Part shown: positions 33,557 to 41,403 of the stretch, one piece after another | Position numbering within the stretch: the first letter of the stretch is position 1 | How the letters are laid out: the number at the start of each line of letters is the position of its first letter | Assembly (NCBI GenBank): GCA_015063245.1 | Contig: SUSV01000010.1 | Location: 1 to 50,297, forward strand | Direction of reading: 5' to 3' | Length of the DNA stretch: 50,297 nt | Source: Thermoplasmata archaeon | GTDB lineage: Archaea > Thermoplasmatota > Thermoplasmata > Methanomassiliicoccales > Methanomethylophilaceae | Notes under the pieces: model-generated | Database searches by the model: none | What the model was told of the DNA's origin: nothing | What the model saw: the letters and a program-made list of their open reading frames with translations, nothing else | Made by a program: the position numbers and the translations under genes

Positions 33557-34738
33557 TTAAAGGATTGCTTTTTCTACCGCGCTTACGAGGGCCTTCAGCA
33601 CTTCCTCGGATTTGGATGCATCCTGCACCCCTCCCTGTGCGAAATTGGGTTTCCCGCCGCCCCTTCCGCCGAACGCTCCGAGGACCTCGGATAGGATGGT
33701 CCTGCAGTCCACCTTACCGTTACCGGATGCCAGCATGACCGACAGGGTCTCCGACACGGATACGAATGCCCCAACCCCTCCATTTGATCTGATGGATTCC
33801 ATGGTGTCGTTCATGACGTTCCTGTCCGCTCCGGGGATAATGGCCGAGTACACCGCCGTTCCTCCGACATCCTTGGGATGGAGGTTCGCCACGATCTGCT
33901 TGGTCGCGTCCTTCAGGAGCCTGTTCTTCAGCTCGAGGTCCTGCTTCATGTTGGCTACAGCCTTGGCGGTGTCCTCGTTCTTGCAGCCGATGATATCGAT
34001 GGTCTCGAGCGCTATATTGGACAGGGCGATCGCCGATCTCTTGGCATCCTCCCCGACCTTGAAGTGTATCTCATATCCATCCTTACCGGCCTTTACCTTG
34101 CGGTCCACTATCAGCATACCCAGCTCTGATGTTTCGAGCACGTGTACTCCGCTGCATGCGGAGTAATCGATGTCCCCTATGGCGACGACCGTGATCTCCT
34201 CATCCTCACCGATCTTGTCAAGTTTTATCCTCACCTTCTCGAGCTCGGGATCGTCCCTGTCCATGATGCTGTGTGTCACAGAGAGGTTGTCTGCGATGGC
34301 CTTGTTGGCGAAATCCTCCGCTGCCCTGATCTGCTCCCAGGTGAGGTCCTTGTCCACGATGACGTACTTGACATCCGGCGAGATGAATATCTTCACGATG
34401 TTGAGGTCCTCGCACTGCCTCTGCAGAGATCCGAAGAGGAGATGCTCCCCCGTGTGCCCCTGCATGAGCCCGTAGCGTCTGTCCCAATCCACGGAGCACC
34501 ATACCAGATCTCCGGGCTTGAGGTCGTTGCCTGGCACAATGTGGACTATGTCCCCGTCCTTGTTGTATGACGCCTCTGTGACCTTGAATTCGCGGATCAT
34601 CCCTGTGTCGCATACCTGTCCGCCCCCTCCGGGGTAGAATGCAGTGCAGTCGAGGATCACTTTGTCGCCGTCCACGGAGACAACGTGCGCCTCGAAGTCG
34701 AAAATGTATCCGTCAAACCTGAAGATCTCGTCGGTCAT
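33557..34738 (-). CDS. AlaX-type alanyl-tRNA editing protein with DHHA1 domain
   Basis: 393 aa. The N-terminal barrel (PGGGGQVCDTG near residue 37) precedes the editing domain with zinc ligands in HTGEH (His95, His99) and the later CSGVH motif (near 197-201). The C-terminal 110 residues are a DHHA1 domain ending in GGRGGGKPNFAQGG, as in alanyl-tRNA synthetase. There is no aminoacylation domain, so it is a free-standing trans-editor that deacylates mischarged tRNA-Ala (AlaX-L class). The ATG at 34738 starts the conserved region; an upstream ATG at 34795 would lie in the promoter zone. Confidence 0.92.
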   Translation of the reverse strand: MTDEIFRFDGYIFDFEAHVVSVDGDKVILDCTAFYPGGGGQVCDTGMIREFKVTEASYNKDGDIVHIVPGNDLKPGDLVWCSVDWDRRYGLMQGHTGEHLLFGSLQRQCEDLNIVKIFISPDVKYVIVDKDLTWEQIRAAEDFANKAIADNLSVTHSIMDRDDPELEKVRIKLDKIGEDEEITVVAIGDIDYSACSGVHVLETSELGMLIVDRKVKAGKDGYEIHFKVGEDAKRSAIALSNIALETIDIIGCKNEDTAKAVANMKQDLELKNRLLKDATKQIVANLHPKDVGGTAVYSAIIPGADRNVMNDTMESIRSNGGVGAFVSVSETLSVMLASGNGKVDCRTILSEVLGAFGGRGGGKPNFAQGGVQDASKSEEVLKALVSAVEKAIL

Positions 34739-34853
34739 CGTATCGGGACGACGATAATCTCGGACCATATTAAGGTTGATGCCATACCAGGACACCAGAC
34801 CTTTGGTTTTTATATCACCTTATTAGTAGCGTGCGATTATAAGAGGCGCTCTT

Positions 34854-36674
34854 ATGAGAAGAACAAACACCTGTGGTGAACTTAGGATTTCCGATCTTGG
34901 AAAGAAGGTATGCCTACAGGGATGGGTCAGATTCTCGAGGGACCACGGCGGAGTCCAATTCATAGACCTCGCCGACAGGTACGGAATCACTCAGGTCGTA
35001 TTCGACCCCGAGGACCTTCCCGCAGGCTCAGACGCAAAGCAGCTCGCAGACGTGATCAACACGTTCACCCGCGAGTGTGTCATATCCATCGACGGAATCG
35101 TAAGGAATAGGGTCGCAGGCACAGAGGATGCCAGGAACCCCACCGGAGAGATTGAGGTTCTCATCACCGGCGCCGAGCTTCTGAACACATGCGCAATCCC
35201 TCCCTTCGAGATCGGAGATCAGAAGGAAGGGGTCCTCCCCAACGAGGACACCAGGCTGAAGTACAGGTACCTGGACCTCAGGAGGACCGAGATGATCCAG
35301 GCGATGGTCTTCAGGAGCAAGCTCGTGCACCTGGCAAGGCAGTATCTCGAACAGAACGGATTCCTCGAGATCGAGACCCCCATCCTCGGAAGGTCCACCC
35401 CCGAGGGAGCGAGGGATTACATCGTGCCCTCAAGGATCCACCCCGGAACGTTCTATGCACTGCCCCAGTCGCCTCAGCAGTTCAAGCAGATGCTCATGGT
35501 CGCATCCATGGACCGTTACTATCAGGTCGCAAGGTGCTTCCGTGACGAGGATTCCCGTAAGGACCGTCAGCCCGAGTTCACACAGCTGGACCTCGAGATG
35601 TCGTTCGTCGACATGAAGGACATTCAGGACATGATGGAGGGCATGATGGCCTACATCTGGAAAGGTCTCTACGACAAGGAGCTCAAGACCCCCTTCCCCC
35701 ACATCGCCTACCGCGATGCAATGGAGAGGTTCGGATCCGACAAGCCCGACATGAGGTACGGGCTCGAGTTCGTCAAGCTGACCGAGGTCGTCAAGGACGC
35801 TCCCTACAAGATCTTCCAGAACATCCTCGCCAACGGCGGAATCGTCGCAGGTATCAACCTGAAGGCCGATGTCGCAGGCGACAAGGTCGGAAGAAACGAT
35901 GTCGACCGTTACATCGCATACGCGAAGAAGGTCGGACTCGGAGGACTCACCTGGATGAGGTGCGTCAACGGACAGCTGGAATCTAACATCGTCAAGTACT
36001 TCACACCCGAGATCCTCGAGAACATCAAGAAGACCATGGGTGCGGAGGAAGGCGATCTGATATTCATCATCGCAGGTCCCTGGAAAGCCACCTACGAGAG
36101 CGGCGGATTCCTCAGGAAGAAGATCGCAGAGGACCTCGGACTCGTCCCCGAGAACGAATTCCAGTTCTTCTGGATGGATCAGTGCCCCATGTTCGAGATC
36201 GACCCCGTGTCCGGAAAGTACGATGCGTTCCACCACCCGTTCGTCCTCCCCGAGAACGATCTGGATGACGATTATGTCGGAGGAGCATGCTTCGACCTCT
36301 GCCTCAACGGAAACGAGCTCGGATCCGGATCGCTCCGTATCCACAACGCCGAGAAGCAGATCGAGGTCTTCCACAAGCTCGGTCTCGACGACGAGAGGAT
36401 CGAGAGGAACTTCGGATACTTCGTTGAGATGCTCAGCTACGGAGCACCTCCTCACGGAGGAATCGCTATCGGAGTCGACAGGATATGCGCCATCCTGCTC
36501 AACAAGGATTCCATCAGGGATGTCATCGCATTCCCCAAGAACAAGAGGGCCGTATCCCTTCTCGACGGTTCACCCTCCAAGGTGGATGAGGACAAGCTCG
36601 AGGAGCTTCAGATCATCTCCCTCGCAGGCGAGGACCTTGACCTGTCCGAGTACGAGGACGTATCGGACGAATGA
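34854..36674 (+). CDS. aspS: Aspartyl-tRNA synthetase, bacterial type
   Basis: 606 aa with the bacterial architecture: N-terminal anticodon-binding OB fold (RRTNTCGELR, RDHGGVQFIDL), class II core with motif 2 (CFRDEDSRKDRQPEFTQLD) and motif 3 (GIAIGVDRICAIL), and an inserted GAD domain at about residues 290-420. Archaeal AspRS is about 430 aa and lacks GAD, so this gene is probably of bacterial origin. His31 and Gly81 match the state described for non-discriminating bacterial AspRS, which also charges tRNA-Asn; that fits the gatCAB operon nearby. TTTTATATC near 34808 is the likely TATA box. Confidence 0.95.
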   Translation: MRRTNTCGELRISDLGKKVCLQGWVRFSRDHGGVQFIDLADRYGITQVVFDPEDLPAGSDAKQLADVINTFTRECVISIDGIVRNRVAGTEDARNPTGEIEVLITGAELLNTCAIPPFEIGDQKEGVLPNEDTRLKYRYLDLRRTEMIQAMVFRSKLVHLARQYLEQNGFLEIETPILGRSTPEGARDYIVPSRIHPGTFYALPQSPQQFKQMLMVASMDRYYQVARCFRDEDSRKDRQPEFTQLDLEMSFVDMKDIQDMMEGMMAYIWKGLYDKELKTPFPHIAYRDAMERFGSDKPDMRYGLEFVKLTEVVKDAPYKIFQNILANGGIVAGINLKADVAGDKVGRNDVDRYIAYAKKVGLGGLTWMRCVNGQLESNIVKYFTPEILENIKKTMGAEEGDLIFIIAGPWKATYESGGFLRKKIAEDLGLVPENEFQFFWMDQCPMFEIDPVSGKYDAFHHPFVLPENDLDDDYVGGACFDLCLNGNELGSGSLRIHNAEKQIEVFHKLGLDDERIERNFGYFVEMLSYGAPPHGGIAIGVDRICAILLNKDSIRDVIAFPKNKRAVSLLDGSPSKVDEDKLEELQIISLAGEDLDLSEYEDVSDE

Positions 36675-36682
36675 AACTTCAA

Positions 36683-36706
36683 GGGGGCTTGCGCCCCCCA
36701 TTTTAT
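36683..36706 (+). terminator. Terminator after aspS
   Basis: GGGGGC-ttgc-GCCCCC is a perfect 6-bp GC stem with a 4-nt loop, followed by CATTTTAT. Confidence 0.8.
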
Positions 36707-36716
36707 AGAATTATTA

Positions 36717-37229
36717 TCAGAGGAACGTGACCGTTTCTGAGAGAGGTTTCCTGGATGCGTGCAGCGGACCGGGCTTGCAGTCGTCCGCAGGGTATCCTAG
36801 AGGCAGTAGGTTGTACACCGTCTCGTTCTCGGGCAGGTCGAACACTTCCTTCACCTTCTGAGGGTCGAACCATCCGACCCAGCATGTTCCGAGACCCAGG
36901 GCATGGGCCTGGAGCATCATCTCGTCGGTCACGATGGCCGCATCGGTCTCTCCGCGATTGAGCTTGGAGAAGTGGCTGATCCATTCCAGCTCCTGCTTCA
37001 TGGCGATGATAAGCACGATGGGAGCATCGAAGGTCATCGCCCATTCCTTCTCGAACTTAGCCCTCATCTCCGGGGATTTCACAACATATACGTGCTGTCC
37101 CTGCATGTTCTTGGCGGTGGGTGCGAGCCTTCCGGCCTCGAGGATCTGCTGAAGGACCTCGTCCTCGACGGGTTTCTGGCTGAACTTCCTCACGGAGTAT
37201 CTAGAATCGATGACGTCTTTGAATTCCAT
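36717..37229 (-). CDS. Nitroreductase family FMN oxidoreductase
   Basis: 170 aa. The opening MEFKDVIDSRYSVRKFSQKPV, with the SRxSxRxF phosphate-binding signature, the APTAKNMQGQH segment (residues 36-46) and the C-terminal LPLGYPADD match small FMN-dependent nitroreductases. The physiological substrate is unknown. It is convergent with aspS and divergent from the CDF transporter gene. Its 5' leader and first codons have a diverged partial copy at 38748-38815 fused to a gatB fragment. Confidence 0.9.
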   Translation of the reverse strand: MEFKDVIDSRYSVRKFSQKPVEDEVLQQILEAGRLAPTAKNMQGQHVYVVKSPEMRAKFEKEWAMTFDAPIVLIIAMKQELEWISHFSKLNRGETDAAIVTDEMMLQAHALGLGTCWVGWFDPQKVKEVFDLPENETVYNLLPLGYPADDCKPGPLHASRKPLSETVTFL

Positions 37230-37416
37230 GGGTGAGAATCGCCTGAAGATGATAAAAGGAATGTATCAGAAAGAGCGACCTCTGCGTAGTGTCATTTGAG
37301 GTGGATCTGTGTGCGGGATCAACGACTGGCCATTTCGACCCCTTTGGACGAAGCGTGCCTATGGAGGACCCCGATATTGGCAAAGAGGTTAAATCCGCAT
37401 TACCTCTCATATCCTC

Positions 37417-38550
37417 ATGACCGGCGAGGCAGAGTCAGAGTCTGGCACACATCAGGACAGGCAGGGCATCATCGTCCGTACCAGCATAATAGGGATCATA
37501 GCGAATCTGCTGCTGGCGGCTTTCAAAGCCGTGATAGGCGTCCTTTCGAATTCTATAGCCGTGACGCTCGACGCTGTCAACAACCTGAGCGACGCCATGT
37601 CCTCGGTGGTCACGATAATCGGTGCGAAGCTCGCCGGTAAGCAACCGGATAAGAAGCATCCGCTCGGCTACGGGAGGATAGAGTATCTGAGCACTATGAT
37701 CATCGCGGCGATAATCCTCTATGCGGGAATAACCTCGATGACAGAATCGGTAGACAAGATAATCAATCCCGAGACCGCGGACTACTCGGCGATATCCCTC
37801 ATAATCATCTCAGCCGCCATCTTCGTCAAGATAATCCTGGGAAGATATGTGAAGAGTGTCGGTAAGAAAGTGAACTCCAGTTCGCTGATAGCATCAGGTC
37901 AGGACGCGCTGTTCGATGCAGTCCTATCTACATCGGTGCTTGCTTCCGCGTTCATCTTCATCACCACAGGGGTAGGTCTGGAGGCATATGTCGGAGCGGT
38001 GATCTCCATCTTCATCATCAAATCGGGAATAGAGATGATTCGTGATTCGGTGGACGATCTTCTCGGCATGAGGGCAGATAAGGAGCTCTCCGACGGGATA
38101 AAGGAAACCATCTGCAAGGAGGAAGGGGTGTCCGGGGCATATGATCTCATACTGCACAACTACGGTCCCGACAAGACCATCGGCTCGGTGCACGTGGAGA
38201 TACCTGCGGATATGACCGCCGACAGGATCGATGAGATGGAGAGGAGCATCGCGAAAAGGGTGTTCAAAGAGCACGGTGTGCTCATGGCCGCCATAGGAGT
38301 ATACTCTCGGGACGATACGGATGAGGCGAAGGCGATAAGGCACGAGGTGTTCAGGATAGTATCGTCACACGAAGGCGTCCTCCAGATGCATGGTTTCAAA
38401 GTTGACTTGGAGAAGAGGACGATGAACCTGGACATCATCATAGACTTTGATGTCAAGGCCCGCGACGAACTCTACGACGAGATCCACAGGGAGATCCAGG
38501 AGAAGTATCCCGATTACAGGATTGACCTGCTCCTGGACATAGACTCCTGA
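37417..38550 (+). CDS. Cation diffusion facilitator family metal exporter
   Basis: 377 aa. Six membrane helices occupy residues 20-215 and a cytoplasmic domain follows, here extended to about 160 residues instead of the usual 90, which may include two copies of the ferredoxin-like module. Metal-site residues are D-x-x-N-N-x-x-D in helix 2 (LDAVNNLSDA) and DALFD in helix 5, the DxxxD form reported for Mn-type exporters, whereas zinc exporters usually have HxxxD. The HPLGYGRIEY loop is diagnostic. Mn or Fe export is inferred from this. Confidence 0.9.
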   Translation: MTGEAESESGTHQDRQGIIVRTSIIGIIANLLLAAFKAVIGVLSNSIAVTLDAVNNLSDAMSSVVTIIGAKLAGKQPDKKHPLGYGRIEYLSTMIIAAIILYAGITSMTESVDKIINPETADYSAISLIIISAAIFVKIILGRYVKSVGKKVNSSSLIASGQDALFDAVLSTSVLASAFIFITTGVGLEAYVGAVISIFIIKSGIEMIRDSVDDLLGMRADKELSDGIKETICKEEGVSGAYDLILHNYGPDKTIGSVHVEIPADMTADRIDEMERSIAKRVFKEHGVLMAAIGVYSRDDTDEAKAIRHEVFRIVSSHEGVLQMHGFKVDLEKRTMNLDIIIDFDVKARDELYDEIHREIQEKYPDYRIDLLLDIDS

Positions 38551-38609
38551 CCACCATCAATTCGGGGCTCCGATCCGGAAAGGACCGATGGGTGCATACC
38601 GTCGGCGTC

Positions 38610-38747
38610 TCAGAATCTTGCCTCGATGAGCTTCTTGGCTGTCTCGACGACATCTGCCGAGGAGTATCTTCCGCCGGTCTGCTTCATGACATAACCGATG
38701 ACCTGGTTGGCCGCCTTGTCGTTCTTCTGGTAATCGGTGACGATCTT
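38610..38747 (-). pseudogene. Duplicated 3' end of gatB
   Basis: These 138 bp match the last 138 bp of gatB (40060-40197) from the stop codon inward, with only three mismatches by eye. The copy ends abruptly at GACGATCTT, where it joins a nitroreductase-like leader. Together with intact gatB it forms a direct repeat, offset 1450 bp, flanking the fic gene. It encodes no useful protein. Near-identity implies a recent duplication, probably linked to insertion of the fic segment. Confidence 0.9.
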
Positions 38748-38815
38748 TGAATTCCATGGGAGGGAATGGTCATGATTTCGATAAAAAGGGATGTATGAAA
38801 AGAACAGACCTTCCG
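38748..38815 (-). other. Diverged copy of the nitroreductase 5' leader and first codons
   Basis: Immediately beyond the gatB fragment, TGAATTCCATGGG is identical to the start region of the nitroreductase gene at 37219-37231 (first codons MEFKD), and the next 50 bp remain clearly related, including GATAAAA and GGATGTAT. Read on the minus strand this is a promoter, leader and five codons of a nitroreductase-like gene fused out of frame to the gatB tail. It is either a remnant of a second nitroreductase gene or a rearrangement product. Confidence 0.75.
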
Positions 38816-38820
38816 ACCGA

Positions 38821-39930
38821 TCATTCCAGTTTTATTGCTCTCAGAGGGTCCTTGAAGGAATACCTCATGGATTTAGTCTTCCCGTGCTTTTCGAGAATGT
38901 CCAGCTCGATCAGCCTATCCAATTTGGACCTGACAGTCTGACTGCCGATTCCCGGTATCCATGCACAGGCCTCGTTGAAACTGAATGATTCCACCTCTTT
39001 GATCTTATGGACGATCGCACGCGTGTTCTCATCCATGTCGCACAGACGATCCTTCTCTTTGAAGGTCGATACCGCATTCCTGTATGCCCTGAGCAAAGAC
39101 TCTGTGAAGTACATCACGATCTGAGAATAGGGTCCTGTGGAATCCGTGAATGCTAGGAGATCGTAATATGTGCCGGAATCGGACAGCATCTCCTTTTCGA
39201 ATTTGCACAGTCTGCAGTTCTTCAGCCCCAGTTCCTGCATGAGGATCTGGAAAAGCGTGCGTCCCGTCCTCCCGTTACCGTCTTTGAACGGATGGATGCT
39301 TTCGAATTCATGGAAGAAGACCGTCGCAGTAACGATCTCATCATACGGCGAATTGTTCAGCCATTCGATAAGCGATTCCATTTCGACCTCTATGCTCTGA
39401 GGCGGACATGCGATGAAGTACTCGACTTGGTCTGATCCGACGACGCTGGCCGGTTCGCTCCTGAAGATCCCGGGGATGACGTCTTTGTTGACGTTCTCCA
39501 TCAAAAGCGCATGAACATTCTTCACAGTGTCCGTGTTCCAAGGGAGACTCATTTCTTTCTTAGCGAAAAATGAGTAAAGATGGTTGAGGATCTCCTGCGT
39601 GGGTCCATTGTTGACCTCGATGTTTTCTCCCCTTGTGAATCTTGTCGTCAGCCTTTTGACCTCTTCCAAAGAGAGCTGGTTGCCCTCTATCTTCGTGGAC
39701 CAGTGGATGTTATCCGAGAATGCATCCTTCACAAGCTCCAAATAGTCCTCGGAACCCAGGACGAAGCCGTCAAGCATCATGTCTAGTTTTCTGATCTCGT
39801 GCAGCATCTCACGGTAGCCGAGAGGTAAGGAAAGTATAGGCTGGAAAGGTATCTTGCGCTTATGCCTCACAGGATATCCCAACGGTCTGAATTTGGAATA
39901 ATCGAGTTTATTATGATAATCTTCAGGCAT
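38821..39930 (-). CDS. Fic domain AMPylase-like protein with N-terminal inhibitory motif
   Basis: 369 aa. The Fic core motif HPFKDGNGRTGR lies at residues 213-224, complete with the catalytic His. STKIEG (78-83) fits the (S/T)xxxE(G/N) inhibitory helix of class II Fic proteins, whose Glu blocks ATP binding, so the enzyme is probably self-inhibited. The C-terminal 70 residues form a winged helix (SFNEACAWIPGIGSQTVRSKLD). Members transfer AMP to protein targets, here unknown. TTTTTATACTG on the minus strand about 25 nt upstream indicates a leaderless transcript. The gene lies between the two gatB repeat copies and looks acquired. Confidence 0.9.
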   Translation of the reverse strand: MPEDYHNKLDYSKFRPLGYPVRHKRKIPFQPILSLPLGYREMLHEIRKLDMMLDGFVLGSEDYLELVKDAFSDNIHWSTKIEGNQLSLEEVKRLTTRFTRGENIEVNNGPTQEILNHLYSFFAKKEMSLPWNTDTVKNVHALLMENVNKDVIPGIFRSEPASVVGSDQVEYFIACPPQSIEVEMESLIEWLNNSPYDEIVTATVFFHEFESIHPFKDGNGRTGRTLFQILMQELGLKNCRLCKFEKEMLSDSGTYYDLLAFTDSTGPYSQIVMYFTESLLRAYRNAVSTFKEKDRLCDMDENTRAIVHKIKEVESFSFNEACAWIPGIGSQTVRSKLDRLIELDILEKHGKTKSMRYSFKDPLRAIKLE

Positions 39931-39983
39931 AATAAAGGGAATTAGTGATGTTCAGTATAAAAACTTATCTCGATTAATACGTG

Positions 39984-40015
39984 TTATTATAATAATCAAT
40001 TATGATAATTAATCA
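39984..40015. promoter_or_regulatory. AT-rich palindromic region upstream of fic
   Basis: TTATTATAATAA (39984-39995) is a perfect 12-bp palindrome, followed by an imperfect one, ATGATAATTAATCAT. Both lie upstream of the fic TATA box and could bind a regulator of fic. Only symmetry supports this. Confidence 0.4.
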
Positions 40016-40035
40016 TCACAATCATCAGAAGGGGG

Positions 40036-40055
40036 CCATGGGCTTTCGCCCATGG
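40036..40055 (-). terminator. Hairpin downstream of gatB
   Basis: CCATGGGC and GCCCATGG form an 8-bp perfect stem; on the minus strand the loop is GAAA. It starts 4 bp after the gatB stop. No U-rich tail follows, so it may be an RNA-stability hairpin instead of a terminator. Confidence 0.55.
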
Positions 40056-40059
40056 TGTT

Positions 40060-41403
40060 TCAGAACCTTGCCTCGATGAGCTTCTTGGCTGTCTCGACGA
40101 CCTCTGCCGAGGAGTATCTTCCGCCGGTCTGCTTCATGACATAACCGATGACCTGGTTGGCCGCCTTGTCATTCTTCTGGTAATCGGTGACGATCTTAGG
40201 ATTCTTGTCGAGGAACTCGTTGATCAGCGTCTCCAATCCTGCCGACTCATCCTGCATGGAGGACGCGTCGACACCGGTCATGTACGATTTGATCTCTATA
40301 CTGCACTGAGTGTCGGTGATCTTGCCGTCGGTGAAGTCCCTGATGAATCCCTTCAGCGCGGACAGGTCGACCTCTCCATCGCGCTCTGTCATAGCGCGCC
40401 AGTTGGCGCTGACAGGCCCGGCGACCCACTTGATTGCGCTGGCGGTGTCGAACTCCTTGGCCACATCCTCGAACAGCTCCGCGAGGTCCATTGATGTGTT
40501 CACAAGCTGCTTCGCCATCTTGCCGTCGATCTTGTACTGGTTGGACAGCCTGATGATCATGTTCTGGGGGCTCTCCGATATCCTGATCGAGTCGGCAAGG
40601 TCCTTGATGTGGTAGATTCCCAGGTCGGGCTCGTCGATGTAACCGTACTGGTCCTCGAACTCCTTGACCCTCATGCTGATGGTGACGTCCCTGTCGGGAT
40701 CGTACCTCCTGGTCTCCCTGACAATCTTCTTCTTGGCCTTGATCATGGCGATCTGCCTGACCATCTCCGAATGGAGCGCTTTCTCGGCGTTCTTCAGGCC
40801 GGTGACGTTCTTGATCTCGACCCTCTCTGTTCCCACGGAGATGTTGCAGTCGCATTTGACCTCCCATTCAAGGTCCGCTGGGATCTGCAGCAGGTGCTTG
40901 ATGTCCCCTATCATCTGCGTCAGGAACTGTCTCGCTTCAGCAGGGGTTGCGATGTCTGGCTCTGTGACGATCTCTGCCAGGGGCACACCCGACCTGTTGT
41001 AATCAACGAGGGATGTGAGGTCCGCTGTCCTCTTGGTGCTTCCGGGGTCCTCCTCTATGTGGATACGGGTAATCCTGATGGGCTTCTTGCCGTCAAGATA
41101 GTAAACTCCCCTCTCTCCGATGGGGTTGTCGTACTGTGTGATCTGGACGCTCTTGGACATGTCGGGGTAGAAGTAGGTCTTCCTCGCGAACCATGTCGTG
41201 TCGTTGATCTCGCAGTTGAGCATCTTGGCGATCATGATCCCGTAGACGAGGACCTGCCTGTTCAGGACGGGCCTGGATCCCGGCATACCGAGGCATGTGG
41301 GGCACACATAGGTGTTCGGATACTCGCAGTCCTCGGTGGGACAGGAGCAGAACATCTTGGATTTGGTGGGGAGCTGCACATGGCACTCCAATCCGATCTT
41401 CAT
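40060..41403 (-). CDS. gatB: Asp/Glu-tRNA amidotransferase subunit B
   Basis: 447 aa. The opening MKIGLECHVQLPTKSKMFCSC and the zinc ligands in CSCPT...CPTC, with the PGSRPVLN motif, define GatB. The C-terminal YqeY-like tail ends in VVETAKKLIEARF. In GatCAB it binds misacylated tRNA, phosphorylates the side chain and receives ammonia from GatA, giving Asn-tRNA or Gln-tRNA. Its ATG overlaps the gatA stop by 4 nt. The last 138 bp are duplicated at 38610-38747. Confidence 0.96.
   Translation of the reverse strand: MKIGLECHVQLPTKSKMFCSCPTEDCEYPNTYVCPTCLGMPGSRPVLNRQVLVYGIMIAKMLNCEINDTTWFARKTYFYPDMSKSVQITQYDNPIGERGVYYLDGKKPIRITRIHIEEDPGSTKRTADLTSLVDYNRSGVPLAEIVTEPDIATPAEARQFLTQMIGDIKHLLQIPADLEWEVKCDCNISVGTERVEIKNVTGLKNAEKALHSEMVRQIAMIKAKKKIVRETRRYDPDRDVTISMRVKEFEDQYGYIDEPDLGIYHIKDLADSIRISESPQNMIIRLSNQYKIDGKMAKQLVNTSMDLAELFEDVAKEFDTASAIKWVAGPVSANWRAMTERDGEVDLSALKGFIRDFTDGKITDTQCSIEIKSYMTGVDASSMQDESAGLETLINEFLDKNPKIVTDYQKNDKAANQVIGYVMKQTGGRYSSAEVVETAKKLIEARF

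Noticed and set aside
35430..36455. Long minus-strand frame of 341 codons
   Set aside because: Antisense to aspS, which is fully supported; its Val/Leu/Glu-rich composition is typical of a shadow frame.
38821..39930. fic as part of a Fic/antitoxin pair
   Set aside because: No small antitoxin gene lies beside it; the inhibitory motif is within the same protein, as in class II Fic proteins.
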